A DNA stretch of 55,579 nucleotides from Bacteroidales bacterium (GCA_028698995.1 JAQVVM010000029.1:1-55579), one strand, 5' to 3'. Positions 17,430 to 25,638 are shown, counted from the first letter of the stretch. Notes: a model not told the origin generated them from the letters alone. Program-made: numbers and translations.

Positions 17430-18685
17430 GAAACACTAAGAATATATTCGAAAATTTTGACTTTGTTACTTTTGGATTATACCTTTTTTTGGTGCTTTTC
17501 GGCTGGCTTAATATTTATGCAGCTGTTTACAACGAAGAACACAAAAGTATTTTTGATCTTACACAAAGCTATGGGAAACAAATGCTTTGGATTGCAAGCT
17601 CTCTTTTTTTGGCTGTAGTTGTACTTGCTTTCGATGGGAAATTCTTTTCAACTTTTGCTTATGTCATTTATATATTGGCAATAATTATTCTGATTGCTGT
17701 TATGTTTGTCGGTGTTGAAATCAATGCTTCACGATCATGGTTTCAAATCGGAGAATTCAGAATTCAACCTGCTGAATTTGCCAAATTTGCTACTGCCCTT
17801 ACTCTTTCAAAATACATGAGTAATCTCAACATCAGAATTCAGGAGTTAAAAACAAAATTTGTGGCTGGGTTCATCATATTATTACCGGTGCTTATAATTC
17901 TTTTACAGAATGATACTGGCTCCGCATTGGTCTATTTTTCACTTATTTTTGTTTTATATCGAGAGGGTTTATCAGGTAACTGGCTTATAATTGGCCTCAT
18001 GTTGGTTACACTTTTTGTGTTAACACTCATTATTAACCAGTTTATCTTGATAGGAGCCATTGCTGTCATTTGCTTAATATTCTTTTATTTTATCAGAAAG
18101 AGACGCAAAGAGATAACACAACTAATCATGGTTTTCATTATTGCAGCTTCATTTATATTGGTGGTGGATTATATATATAACAAAGTTTTGCAACCTCATC
18201 AAAAAGAGCGAATTGATGTTCTTTTAGGCAATGAAGTTGACCTGAAGGGAGCCGGTTATAACCTAAACCAATCCAAAATAGCAATAGGTTCGGGAGGTTT
18301 TTTTGGCAAGGGATTCCTTCAGGGAACGCAAACCAAATTTAATTTTGTGCCAGAACAAAGTACTGATTTTATTTTTTGCACCATAGGAGAGGAATGGGGC
18401 TTTTTGGGAAGTACTGTTGTAATTTGTATTTTTATCTTTCTGCTAATACGGCTGGTTAATATGGCCGAAAGGCAAAGGTCAGCATTCAGCCGATTATATG
18501 GATATTGTGTTGTCTCAATTATCTTTTTTCACTTCTTGGTTAATATTGGTATGACACTGGGTCTTTTGCCTGTTATTGGAATTCCACTGCCTTTTTTTAG
18601 CTATGGTGGTTCATCCCTCTGGTCTTTCACTTTGTTGCTTTTTATATTTATCAAACTTGATGCTTACAGGATGCAGCTTTTATAA
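17426..18685 (+). CDS. rodA: SEDS-family peptidoglycan glycosyltransferase RodA
   Basis: A 419-residue polytopic SEDS protein that polymerises lipid II into glycan strands with PBP2 as its partner. About ten hydrophobic helices are visible, with family motifs RSWFQIGEFRIQPAEFAKFATAL-like (the SRW-IQP-E-K pattern), QNDTGSALVYF with the essential Asp, FLGKGFLQGTQ-like GFFGKGFLQGTQTKFNFVPEQSTDFIF, and the C-terminal GLLPVIGIPLPFFSYGGSS. It overlaps mrdA by 4 bases (ATGA), which ensures coupled translation. It is the last gene of the plus-strand operon and a strong hairpin lies about 180 bases downstream. Confidence 0.96.
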   Translation: MRNTKNIFENFDFVTFGLYLFLVLFGWLNIYAAVYNEEHKSIFDLTQSYGKQMLWIASSLFLAVVVLAFDGKFFSTFAYVIYILAIIILIAVMFVGVEINASRSWFQIGEFRIQPAEFAKFATALTLSKYMSNLNIRIQELKTKFVAGFIILLPVLIILLQNDTGSALVYFSLIFVLYREGLSGNWLIIGLMLVTLFVLTLIINQFILIGAIAVICLIFFYFIRKRRKEITQLIMVFIIAASFILVVDYIYNKVLQPHQKERIDVLLGNEVDLKGAGYNLNQSKIAIGSGGFFGKGFLQGTQTKFNFVPEQSTDFIFCTIGEEWGFLGSTVVICIFIFLLIRLVNMAERQRSAFSRLYGYCVVSIIFFHFLVNIGMTLGLLPVIGIPLPFFSYGGSSLWSFTLLLFIFIKLDAYRMQLL

Positions 18686-18692
18686 CCATAAG

Positions 18693-18866
18693 TTATAATT
18701 TTTTTATATCAGATTTCAAATGTTTCATTGCTGAACTATACATTACCTCTCCCTGTAAATTAAACCCATATTCAGCATAAGAAAATGCTGAATCGATAAC
18801 TGATTTATTTCCAATGCTTTTCAAAAAAACCATTGGATAAATCATATCGGGGTTACCCTCATGGAA
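18693..18866 (-). pseudogene. 3' remnant of an unidentified gene
   Basis: On the minus strand a frame is open from an upstream stop (TGA at 18867-18869) to TAA at 18693-18695 and has normal coding character: HEGNPDMIYPMV... ends MKHLKSDIKKL. An internal ATG at 18845 would allow a 50-residue product, but the residues read like the C-terminal piece of a larger protein. Upstream on the same strand there are only stop-interrupted frames and a large hairpin. I therefore call it a truncated gene fragment, family unknown. A genuine small protein of 50 residues is the alternative. Confidence 0.4.
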
Positions 18867-18907
18867 TCATTAGTTCGTTTTTACAAAACTCCTAATGATT
18901 AATTCCG
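18863..18907. repeat. large two-part hairpin between rodA and the M64 peptidase gene
   Basis: AATCATTAG (18865-18873) and CTAATGATT (18892-18900) form a perfect 9-bp stem. Inside it GTTTT (18877-18881) and AAAAC (18885-18889) form a second 5-bp stem around a TAC loop, and GGAAT/AATTCC extend the outer stem imperfectly. It lies between convergent rodA and the M64 gene, so it could act as a bidirectional terminator, or be the end of a small mobile element linked to the adjacent gene remnant. The rest of 18908-19051 shows nothing recognisable. Confidence 0.5.
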
Positions 18908-19051
18908 GTTAAACCAATTTCTTCCTTAGGTATAGAAATTTTTCTGCACCAATTTATTTACAATACATCCTGTATATTGCAATGAAGTTTACATTCAATA
19001 GCAAGGGTATTCTTACACAAAAAGTATTTCATTTTTGTGATTCATTTGCTT

Positions 19052-20320
19052 TTATTCAGCGTAAAACAAAATAGTTTTTGTTAAAGCATTTTCGCAAATT
19101 TTGCAGTATTTTCTTTGATTGGCTGATCGCATGATACAATCTTTCATAGGCCGGTAAACACCATGGGTAGTATAGCCGGCGCCTTCGTACACACCGATAA
19201 TATTTCCATTAATATTTTCAGGGGTAGGAACGGGGGTGTTTTTTTTAACACTTTTCTTCCATTTTCTCTCAAATGCATTGAGTGTGGTGATATTTGGTTC
19301 CCATGGCTCAAAATTACTGTTGTAGAGCTCTTGAAAAGCTTCATCATCAGATACATACTCATCTGCAAGTCCCCCAAGGGTATGACCAAACTCATGAAAA
19401 AGCAGGAAGTCGGAAAAAGCATTAGAAGAAGTACCAATACTGTAAAAATTATAAATACCACCACCACCATATTCATCAGAATTGACAATAACATATATAT
19501 GGTCGTATGGCACATTTGATGCAGCATCGCGTATAGCAAAGTGATCAAGAGACATCAGGTATCTTTCCGTATTAAAAGTATTAAAGCTTGCCCCCAGCAC
19601 TGTTTCCTTAAATACTTCATTTACGGGATTAGAAACACCGGATTCGGTTGATACTGATTTTACTGCCCATATATTAATTTTATTCTTATTCTTTTGAAAA
19701 GGCTCTATTGATAGTAATGATGTTGCAAGTTTGTTACAGTCGCTTAAAAACTTATCCATTTGTTCAGAAGTGTAACCCTCGGCAAGAAAAACAATATCTA
19801 GGTTTTCTTCAGGCATTCCTGAATCGTGAATTTTAACATTTTCAAAAAACACCAAATCTTGGTTTTCGACAATGCTGGTTTGTGGATTTACATAAAAGCT
19901 TGCAATACTTACCCATATATTTGATTTATTTCTTGTGAAAAATTCCAATTGAACTGTTTTTTTAGGGAAAGGAACAAGAACTGTCTCCGTAAAGTTCCCG
20001 CATTGGTTTTTTGCTTCTTCTCCCACACGCCATTCAGCAAATAAACTGGAATACCCCTTTGAAAATATTAAAGTACCCGTAGCTGAATCAGTAACAAAAA
20101 CCCTGTGATGCCCATAATCAAAAACATCAAACAGATTATCCTTAGAGCCGCTCCAATAAGGCTCTTCCATTGCTCTGTCAAGGACATAATATTCATTAAT
20201 GTGATTTCCGGAATGATAATAATCAATGCGCAGTGTTTTAGGAATAAAATAATCCTCAAATCTGACCTGACTGTAAATTGTGTTCCCTATGAGGAGTAAA
20301 AAAGCCAATAATGTTCTCAT
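19052..20320 (-). CDS. M64 family metallopeptidase (IgA-peptidase M64-like), secreted
   Basis: A 422-residue zinc peptidase of family M64. A signal peptide (LLAFLLLIGNTIYSQ) is followed by an N-terminal beta domain (about 20-170) and a catalytic domain beginning near LDIVFLAEGYTSEQMDKF. The zinc site is clear: His309, Glu310 and His313 in LFHEFGHTLGGLADEY, with Asp319 as the third ligand. Conserved DHIYVIVNSDEYGGGGIYN precedes it and MRSANQRKYCKIC closes the domain. There is no T9SS sorting domain, so it is probably periplasmic, membrane-linked or released by another route. It is divergent from the unknown gene at 20512. Substrate unknown; the family includes IgA-cleaving and glycan-associated members. 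Confidence 0.88.
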   Translation of the reverse strand: MRTLLAFLLLIGNTIYSQVRFEDYFIPKTLRIDYYHSGNHINEYYVLDRAMEEPYWSGSKDNLFDVFDYGHHRVFVTDSATGTLIFSKGYSSLFAEWRVGEEAKNQCGNFTETVLVPFPKKTVQLEFFTRNKSNIWVSIASFYVNPQTSIVENQDLVFFENVKIHDSGMPEENLDIVFLAEGYTSEQMDKFLSDCNKLATSLLSIEPFQKNKNKINIWAVKSVSTESGVSNPVNEVFKETVLGASFNTFNTERYLMSLDHFAIRDAASNVPYDHIYVIVNSDEYGGGGIYNFYSIGTSSNAFSDFLLFHEFGHTLGGLADEYVSDDEAFQELYNSNFEPWEPNITTLNAFERKWKKSVKKNTPVPTPENINGNIIGVYEGAGYTTHGVYRPMKDCIMRSANQRKYCKICENALTKTILFYAE

Positions 20321-20474
20321 TTTTGTTTATAATTTGTGATTAAATAAAGAATTAGGTCAATAAAACTTAACAGATGTACGAACTAAGTTCACTTAACTGA
20401 TTAAAAATATCAATATTATATTTATACAAAAATATCGAAAAAAAAGAATTAAGTGTCATGTCCGATAAAAAAAT

Positions 20475-20482
20475 TAAATTTG
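20475..20482 (+). promoter_or_regulatory. -7 promoter box (TAAATTTG) upstream of the 20512 gene
   Basis: TAAATTTG matches TAnnTTTG and lies 29 bases before the ATG at 20512. The same divergent intergenic region carries minus-strand TATTTTTG (plus CAAAAATA, 20427-20434), which could serve the M64 gene. Confidence 0.4.
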
Positions 20483-20511
20483 TTTTGTTTAATTTTTAAA
20501 ATCAAAAGTTT

Positions 20512-21204
20512 ATGGAAAAATCATCTCAGGACGAAATCATTGACTTATTGTCTTACAAGGCAAATTTAAAGGCTCACATCTACGAGACTACGTTATCAGT
20601 TTTCAATGAACTTAAAGCCATTGGTGAAGAAACTGTACTGAAAGCCAAGAAGGCCATAAGTAAAACAAATAAAAATATTAAAATTGAATACCGCGATAAA
20701 AGTGAGTTTGAAGCTGAACTGAGACTCGCAGGCGACCTGTTGTTACTTACGATGCATACCAATATATTTGAGTTTCCCAGAGATCATGAAGTTATGAAAA
20801 CAGCTTATGTAAAGGAAGACAAAAATCGTTCATATTGCGGTGTCATTTATATATATAATTTTCTTGCAGATTCTATTAAATATAATCGGGAGACAGATGT
20901 GGGCTATCTTGTAGCACGTATTTATATCAATAAAGACAAGCATTTTTTGGTTGAAGGAAAAAGACAAATAGGGCCTTTTTATAATAATTTTATTGACGAA
21001 AAATTAGATAGGGCCAACTTAACCAGCATACTCAATGCTTCAATAAAATATTGTGTCAATTTTGATTTGTTGACACCTCCTTATGAATTGGTAAAAGAAA
21101 TATCTGTTCAGCAAATTGTTGATAACAATAATTATCTCAAAATTAAAACCGGTAAACGTGTGGGTTTTCGTTTTCAGTCAGACCATGATAAATTTATTAA
21201 ATAA
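20512..21204 (+). CDS. conserved hypothetical protein, cytosolic
   Basis: A 230-residue soluble protein without signal peptide or membrane segment. I recognise it only as the type of uncharacterised protein found in many Bacteroidota, not as a named family. Visible features are an N-terminal helical region rich in Lys/Glu (residues 1-65, with KKAISKTNKNIKIEYRDKSEFEAELRLAGDLLLL), a beta-rich middle (VIYIYNFLADSIKYNRETDVGYLVARIYINKDKHFLVEGKRQIG) and a basic tail (IKTGKRVGFRFQSDHDKFIK). It has its own promoter box and precedes the GH13 gene by 24 bases, so the two may be co-transcribed. No function is proposed. Confidence 0.8.
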   Translation: MEKSSQDEIIDLLSYKANLKAHIYETTLSVFNELKAIGEETVLKAKKAISKTNKNIKIEYRDKSEFEAELRLAGDLLLLTMHTNIFEFPRDHEVMKTAYVKEDKNRSYCGVIYIYNFLADSIKYNRETDVGYLVARIYINKDKHFLVEGKRQIGPFYNNFIDEKLDRANLTSILNASIKYCVNFDLLTPPYELVKEISVQQIVDNNNYLKIKTGKRVGFRFQSDHDKFIK

Positions 21205-21228
21205 CCTTGAAAAAGTTCTCTAAATTTT

Positions 21229-23088
21229 ATGACAAAACACACTTACCGCAGTCACTTTCTTCTCCTGATCATGATTTTTTTTATGGGAGGGCGTTTGCTA
21301 TCACAAACGCTCAGCATTGAACGTGTGAGTCCTCCTTTTTGGTGGGCTGGGATGAAAAACAGTCATTTGCAACTGCTTCTTAAAGGCAATGACTGGACTG
21401 GTGTTGATGTTACTTTAAACAGTGATGAAGCCCACATAACTAGAGTAAGTTTTGCTGAAAATCCTAAATACCTGTTTATTGATGTTGATTTAAAAGAGCA
21501 TATTAGACCAGGTATCTTGGAATTTGTCTTCAGAAAAAACAGACAAACACTGTCCTACAATTATGAAATAAGGATGAGAGACCATTCCGAGTTAAGACAT
21601 AAAGGATTCAACAGTGGTGATTTGATATATCTGATTTTGCCCGATAGATTTTCAAATGGAGACAGTTCCAATGACATAATTTCGGGGATGAATGAATCCT
21701 CAAGCAATAGAGATTCCATCTTTTCGCGTCATGGAGGTGATTTACAAGGTATAATCAACAAGCTTGATTACCTAGAAGATTTAGGCATTACTGCCATTTG
21801 GCTCAATCCGGTATATGAGAATAATCAGAACTTTGCCTCATACCATGGTTATGCACCTTCCGATCATTACAGAGTTGATCCCCGATTGGGTACCAATGAA
21901 AAATACAGAGAGCTTGTCCGTGAATGCCATGAGAGGGGAATTAAAGTAATTAAAGACCTTGTCTTTAATCACATAGGCAACCAACACTGGTTTTATAAGG
22001 ATTTACCTTTTGAGAACTGGATTAACAAACATGACACATTCACTTTTTCAAATTTCAGGGTAACGACATTACTTGATCCCTATGCTTCAGATTCGGATCT
22101 GGAACGTATGCGCAGAGGCTGGTTCGACAGACACATGCCTGATTTGAATTGCAGTGACCCTTTTTTAGCTCAGTATTTTATACAAAATAGTATCTGGTGG
22201 ATTGAATATGCAGGGCTTAATGGTTTTAGATTCGACACCTATGCCTATTCCGACCTTAACTTTTTGTCGGCTTTGGCAGAAAGAATTTTTGAAGAATATC
22301 CTGAATTTAATACCGTAGGTGAAATATGGGACAATGGTGTTGCCATTCAGGCCTATTTTTCCGAAAACAACTGTAACAACCGCCTGTTAAATACACATTT
22401 GAAAGGTATCACTGATTTTCAGCTCTACCATGCCATCAATAATACCCTTAACGAAGGGTATGGCTGGAATAAAGGTGTGGAACGCATTTATTATACTTTA
22501 TCCAGCGATTTTGTGTATGAGTCTCCTTTCAACAATCTGATTTTTTTAGACAATCACGACCTGAGTCGTTTTTTTTCAGTAGCAGGTAAAGATATTCGTA
22601 AATTCAAAATGGGGATAGGTTTCCTTTTAACAACCAGAGGAATTCCTTTGCTGTATTATGGCACCGAAATTCTCATGAGCAACTTTAAAGGACCTGATGA
22701 AATGGTTCGGGAAGATTTCCCCGGTGGATGGATTGAGGATTCCATCAGTAAGTTTGTACCGGAGGGTAGAACTGATTTAGAAAATGAAGCCTTTAACTTC
22801 GTTAAGACATTGGCCTGCAAGCGGAAAAACAGCAGTGCCTTGAAAAATGGCCGACTTGTTCAGTTTGTTCCACAGGATGGTGTTTACGTTTTCTTCAGAA
22901 TAAGTAATAATGAAAAAATTATGGTTGTCATGAATGCCTCTGATGATATTAAAAACTTAAGCACTGAAAGATTTTCTGAAATTCTTGAAGGAACACAAAA
23001 TGCTACTGACTTTATTGACGGCAGCCCTATTCAACTGAATTCACTGACGTTAAAGCCATGGGAAATAATTATTGCAGAAATTGAATAA
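21229..23088 (+). CDS. GH13 alpha-amylase family enzyme (neopullulanase/cyclomaltodextrinase, SusA-like)
   Basis: A 619-residue exported amylase-family enzyme. A signal peptide (LLLIMIFFMGGRLLSQ) is followed by a cyclomaltodextrinase-type N-terminal beta domain (VSPPFWWAGMKNSHLQLLL) and the (beta/alpha)8 GH13 barrel. The four conserved regions are DLVFNH, GFRFDTYAY with nucleophile Asp336, VGEIWDNG with acid/base Glu365, and LDNHDLSRF with Asp444. The C-terminus is a beta domain ending in LKPWEIIIAEIE. It would cleave alpha-1,4 links of maltodextrins or pullulan in the periplasm. No SusCD or maltose regulator is nearby, so it is a stand-alone starch enzyme here. It is convergent with the DUF3109 gene, 25 bases apart. 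Confidence 0.93.
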   Translation: MTKHTYRSHFLLLIMIFFMGGRLLSQTLSIERVSPPFWWAGMKNSHLQLLLKGNDWTGVDVTLNSDEAHITRVSFAENPKYLFIDVDLKEHIRPGILEFVFRKNRQTLSYNYEIRMRDHSELRHKGFNSGDLIYLILPDRFSNGDSSNDIISGMNESSSNRDSIFSRHGGDLQGIINKLDYLEDLGITAIWLNPVYENNQNFASYHGYAPSDHYRVDPRLGTNEKYRELVRECHERGIKVIKDLVFNHIGNQHWFYKDLPFENWINKHDTFTFSNFRVTTLLDPYASDSDLERMRRGWFDRHMPDLNCSDPFLAQYFIQNSIWWIEYAGLNGFRFDTYAYSDLNFLSALAERIFEEYPEFNTVGEIWDNGVAIQAYFSENNCNNRLLNTHLKGITDFQLYHAINNTLNEGYGWNKGVERIYYTLSSDFVYESPFNNLIFLDNHDLSRFFSVAGKDIRKFKMGIGFLLTTRGIPLLYYGTEILMSNFKGPDEMVREDFPGGWIEDSISKFVPEGRTDLENEAFNFVKTLACKRKNSSALKNGRLVQFVPQDGVYVFFRISNNEKIMVVMNASDDIKNLSTERFSEILEGTQNATDFIDGSPIQLNSLTLKPWEIIIAEIE

Positions 23089-23113
23089 ACAAAGATAAAA
23101 TACTTATTAAACA

Positions 23114-23671
23114 CTAAATTTTTATTGATTTCAGAGCATCAAACCATTCCTGACCGTACATTCTCACTAAAGGCTCTCTAAGAAAATCAAGTACCACAAT
23201 ATGATTCAAAATTCCTTTTTTTCGGGCATCCTTGCAAACCTCCCATTCGTGGTAGTTGACTGCATCATACTCTTTATAGGGGGTTATTCGGATGGGGTAC
23301 AGATGACATGAGATAGGTTTCCTGAAATCAACAGCGCCTGCTAAAAAAGCTTTTTCAATGGCACACTTAGCCACACCTTTGCCGTCAAAAACAACATAAG
23401 CACATTCTTTTCCATCAATCAAGGGTGTTACATATTCACCATCGGTATCTACTTCGTAACGTCCTGTTTCAGCAATTGTTTTTAACCCCTCGGGGCTTAT
23501 ATAGGGTTTAACAAAATCGAAAATATCATCAAGAATGCCAAGTTCTTCTTCAAGCAAGGGCGCTCCTGCATCCCCTAACACACAACAAATACCTTTACAT
23601 TTATTAAGATCACAGCAGAATTTCTCTGTGATAACCGCATCGGAAACAATGCATCTATCTATCGAAATCAT
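23114..23671 (-). CDS. DUF3109 family protein (Cys-cluster protein)
   Basis: A 185-residue protein of the DUF3109 family, common in Bacteroidota and related to the YkgJ-type zinc/iron-sulfur Cys-cluster proteins. The clustered cysteines are visible as CCDLNKCKGICCVLGDAGAP near residues 20-40, then CAYVVFDGKGVAKCAIEKAF and PISCHLYPIRI, with a final VCKDARKKG. The spacing resembles a metal-binding site, but the function is unknown. Minus-strand TATTTTTG (plus CAAAAATA, 23689-23696) is a plausible promoter box about 18 bases upstream. A perfect 16-bp palindrome lies about 110 bases upstream of the start. Confidence 0.88.
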   Translation of the reverse strand: MISIDRCIVSDAVITEKFCCDLNKCKGICCVLGDAGAPLLEEELGILDDIFDFVKPYISPEGLKTIAETGRYEVDTDGEYVTPLIDGKECAYVVFDGKGVAKCAIEKAFLAGAVDFRKPISCHLYPIRITPYKEYDAVNYHEWEVCKDARKKGILNHIVVLDFLREPLVRMYGQEWFDALKSIKI

Positions 23672-23778
23672 ATAAGCGTTTTATGATGCAAAAATACAAA
23701 AACTTTAGGCTTATCTGAAAAGAATAAAAAAGCTGTAAATAAGCCCTTTAGCCTTACATGTGTCTGGTTTAGTTATGG

Positions 23779-23794
23779 CTTCACTTAAGTGAAG
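23779..23794. promoter_or_regulatory. perfect 16-bp palindrome between ygeW and the DUF3109 gene
   Basis: CTTCACTTAAGTGAAG is its own reverse complement. It lies 37 bases after the ygeW stop and 108 bases before the DUF3109 start (both minus strand). It could be a regulator-binding site for the DUF3109 gene or the stem of a transcript end. No T-run follows on the minus strand, so a simple terminator is less likely. Confidence 0.35.
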
Positions 23795-23831
23795 TCCTGA
23801 TTTGCCGGCACCAGATTGAAAATCCTTCTCT

Positions 23832-25025
23832 CTAAACCACCCTTTTGTTTTTTTGTGAATGCAACTTCTCAATTATTTCGGAAGCATTTTTGAATTTATT
23901 ATTAAGTATCATGGATGCAATAATATAGGGCTTGTAACCTGCTTCCACATAAGTAGGAATTCTATATTTTTCAAACACTTCATTGCTGACTTCACCCTGA
24001 GCACAGGACACACCTGAAATATCTGCAGGCAGACAATGCATGTAGAGAGCATTACCGCTCTTGGTAAGCTTCATTTTTGCTGCATCACATTCCCAGTTTT
24101 TATAATTGGCATTCTGTGCAAGACATTCTTTTTCGAGAATTTTTAAACCTTCAACATTTTTGTTTCTCAACAAATCGGTACGTCTTTGCATCACATGATA
24201 GGGCGCCCAGCTTTTAGGATAAACAATGTCAGCATTTTCGAAAGCTTCTTCCATGCTATTGGAGACATTAAATTTTCCGCCACTTTGTGCTGCATTTTTA
24301 GCGGCAGTTTCCACCACATCGGGAATAAGACCGTAACCTTCAGGATAAGCAAGGCTTACATCCATGCCAAAGCGAGTCATGAGACCGATTATACCCTGTG
24401 GCACAGAAAGAGGTTTGCCATAACTTGGTGAGTAGGCCCATGTCATTGCAATTTTTTTACCTCTCAGGTTTTCTAGACTGCCGAAAGTTGTTTTAAGATG
24501 AAGAAGGTCGGCCATAGACTGAGTTGGGTGGTCAATATCACATTGCAAATTAACAATGCCCGGTCTTTGTGGCAATACGCCATTAGCAAATCCATCGTTG
24601 AGGGCCTCACCAACTTCGAGCATATAAGTATGTCCTGCACCAAGAAACATATCGTCTCTGATGCCGATAATCTCGGTCAGGAAAGAAATCATATTGGCTG
24701 TTTCGCGAACTGTTTCACCATGGGCGATTTGTGATGTTGACTCGTCCAGATCTTGAACTTCAAGTCCTAATAAATTGCAGGCAGAAGCAAAAGAAAATCG
24801 TGTGCGGGTAGAATTGTCCCTGAAATTTGAAATGGCAAGACCAGAATCAAAACAACGGGTGGAAATGTTATTGTCGCGCAGATAGCGCAATAATTCAGCT
24901 ACATAAAGAATTTGCTTCAAATCATCATCCGATTTTTGCCATGTAATCAAAAAATCTTTACCAAATAGATTGCTGTTCAATCTTTTCAATTGTTCTATAG
25001 TTTCAGTGTAGTTAATGTGTGCCAT
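23832..25025 (-). CDS. ygeW: knotted carbamoyltransferase YgeW
   Basis: A 397-residue member of the aspartate/ornithine carbamoyltransferase superfamily that closely matches the YgeW group. The carbamoyl-phosphate site STRTRFS begins at Ser72. Blocks typical of YgeW are SQIAHGETVRETANMISF, GIRDDMFLGAGH, NLQCDIDHPTQSMADLLHL, MTWAYSPSYGKPLSVPQG and MHCLPADISGVSC. In enterobacteria ygeW belongs to a purine/uric acid catabolic cluster and its substrate is still debated. Here it stands alone between ccmE and a DUF3109 gene, with none of its usual partners (ygeX, ygeY, hyuA, ygfK, ssnA). Its own TAnnTTTG promoter box is present. Subfamily assignment is strong, substrate unknown. Confidence 0.93.
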   Translation of the reverse strand: MAHINYTETIEQLKRLNSNLFGKDFLITWQKSDDDLKQILYVAELLRYLRDNNISTRCFDSGLAISNFRDNSTRTRFSFASACNLLGLEVQDLDESTSQIAHGETVRETANMISFLTEIIGIRDDMFLGAGHTYMLEVGEALNDGFANGVLPQRPGIVNLQCDIDHPTQSMADLLHLKTTFGSLENLRGKKIAMTWAYSPSYGKPLSVPQGIIGLMTRFGMDVSLAYPEGYGLIPDVVETAAKNAAQSGGKFNVSNSMEEAFENADIVYPKSWAPYHVMQRRTDLLRNKNVEGLKILEKECLAQNANYKNWECDAAKMKLTKSGNALYMHCLPADISGVSCAQGEVSNEVFEKYRIPTYVEAGYKPYIIASMILNNKFKNASEIIEKLHSQKNKRVV

Positions 25026-25048
25026 AGGTATATAGTTTAAATTTGTGA

Positions 25049-25056
25049 CAAAAGTA
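25049..25056 (-). promoter_or_regulatory. -7 promoter box (TACTTTTG) of ygeW
   Basis: Plus-strand CAAAAGTA reads TACTTTTG on the minus strand, a TAnnTTTG match 23 bases before the ygeW ATG. ygeW therefore need not depend on the ccm operon upstream. Confidence 0.4.
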
Positions 25057-25090
25057 AGTTTTTTTTCATTTCAAGGGGGTATTTTTTTAG

Positions 25091-25495
25091 CTATTCAGTA
25101 GAAAACTCTTCGGTAGTATTCAGTCCTTCCTGATCATATTTCGAAGGGCATTTGAGTAATATATTGGTAGCTACAAAAACAGTTCCTTCCATACTCCCCA
25201 TCAGAACCACTTGTTCGCTTTTTTCAAAATCCTGAGGCTTATCTCCATAAAAAAAAACCTGTGATTCTTCATTTTTATTATCGAACATAAAAAAAGACAA
25301 TTGCTGGCCACCATCGACAATTTTTTGTTCAATTGGTTTTTCTAAATTCAGCTTCCCAATGATATTAAATTGTTTGCCCGGAGTTTTTGAAGCCTCTTTA
25401 AAACCTGCATAAGAGCTCACATCCGATAAGGTCGAAATAATAATAGCCAAAGCCACTACCAACAAAATTATCAGTACAATATGTGTTTTCTTCAT
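25091..25495 (-). CDS. ccmE: cytochrome c maturation heme chaperone CcmE, Cys-type variant
   Basis: A 134-residue heme chaperone that takes heme from CcmC and delivers it to the cytochrome c lyase. It has one N-terminal transmembrane helix (VLIILLVVALAIIISTL) and an OB-fold domain on the outer side. The usual heme-binding His of the HxxxY motif is replaced by Cys116 in LLKCPSKYD, giving the CxxxY form known from some archaea and sulfate reducers. The frame could open with a TTG at 25498, but ATG 25495 overlaps the stop of the small ccmD-like gene by one base and is preferred. It is the last ccm gene here; no ccmF or ccmH follows. Confidence 0.9.
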   Translation of the reverse strand: MKKTHIVLIILLVVALAIIISTLSDVSSYAGFKEASKTPGKQFNIIGKLNLEKPIEQKIVDGGQQLSFFMFDNKNEESQVFFYGDKPQDFEKSEQVVLMGSMEGTVFVATNILLKCPSKYDQEGLNTTEEFSTE

Positions 25496-25638
25496 CAATC
25501 AACTTTCTTTTGATGTTTTTGATTTTTTTTAAGCGTATGAAGTTTGATGTATAAAATAGCAAAGGTTGTCAGGATACCGCCAAAAATAATAAGCAGCACT
25601 AGAATAACAACCGGAAATTTCCCGTAAAGTGAAAACAT
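25495..25638 (-). CDS. ccmD: small membrane protein, CcmD-like
   Basis: A 47-residue protein starting MFSLYGKFPVVILVLL, with one transmembrane helix at about residues 9-31 and a Lys/His-rich cytosolic tail (IKLHTLKKNQKHQKKVD). Size, topology and position between ccmC (6 bases upstream) and ccmE (one-base stop/start overlap) fit CcmD, the small subunit that helps release heme-loaded CcmE from the CcmABC complex. Sequence conservation in CcmD is weak, so the name rests mainly on context. Confidence 0.72.
   Translation of the reverse strand: MFSLYGKFPVVILVLLIIFGGILTTFAILYIKLHTLKKNQKHQKKVD

Noticed and set aside
19144..19548. 134-residue minus-strand open frame
   Set aside because: Alternate frame inside the M64 peptidase gene, whose zinc site is in the other frame.
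20380..20390. GAACTAAGTTC palindrome between the M64 gene and the 20512 gene
   Set aside because: Only 11 bases with no second copy nearby; expected by chance in a sequence of this length.
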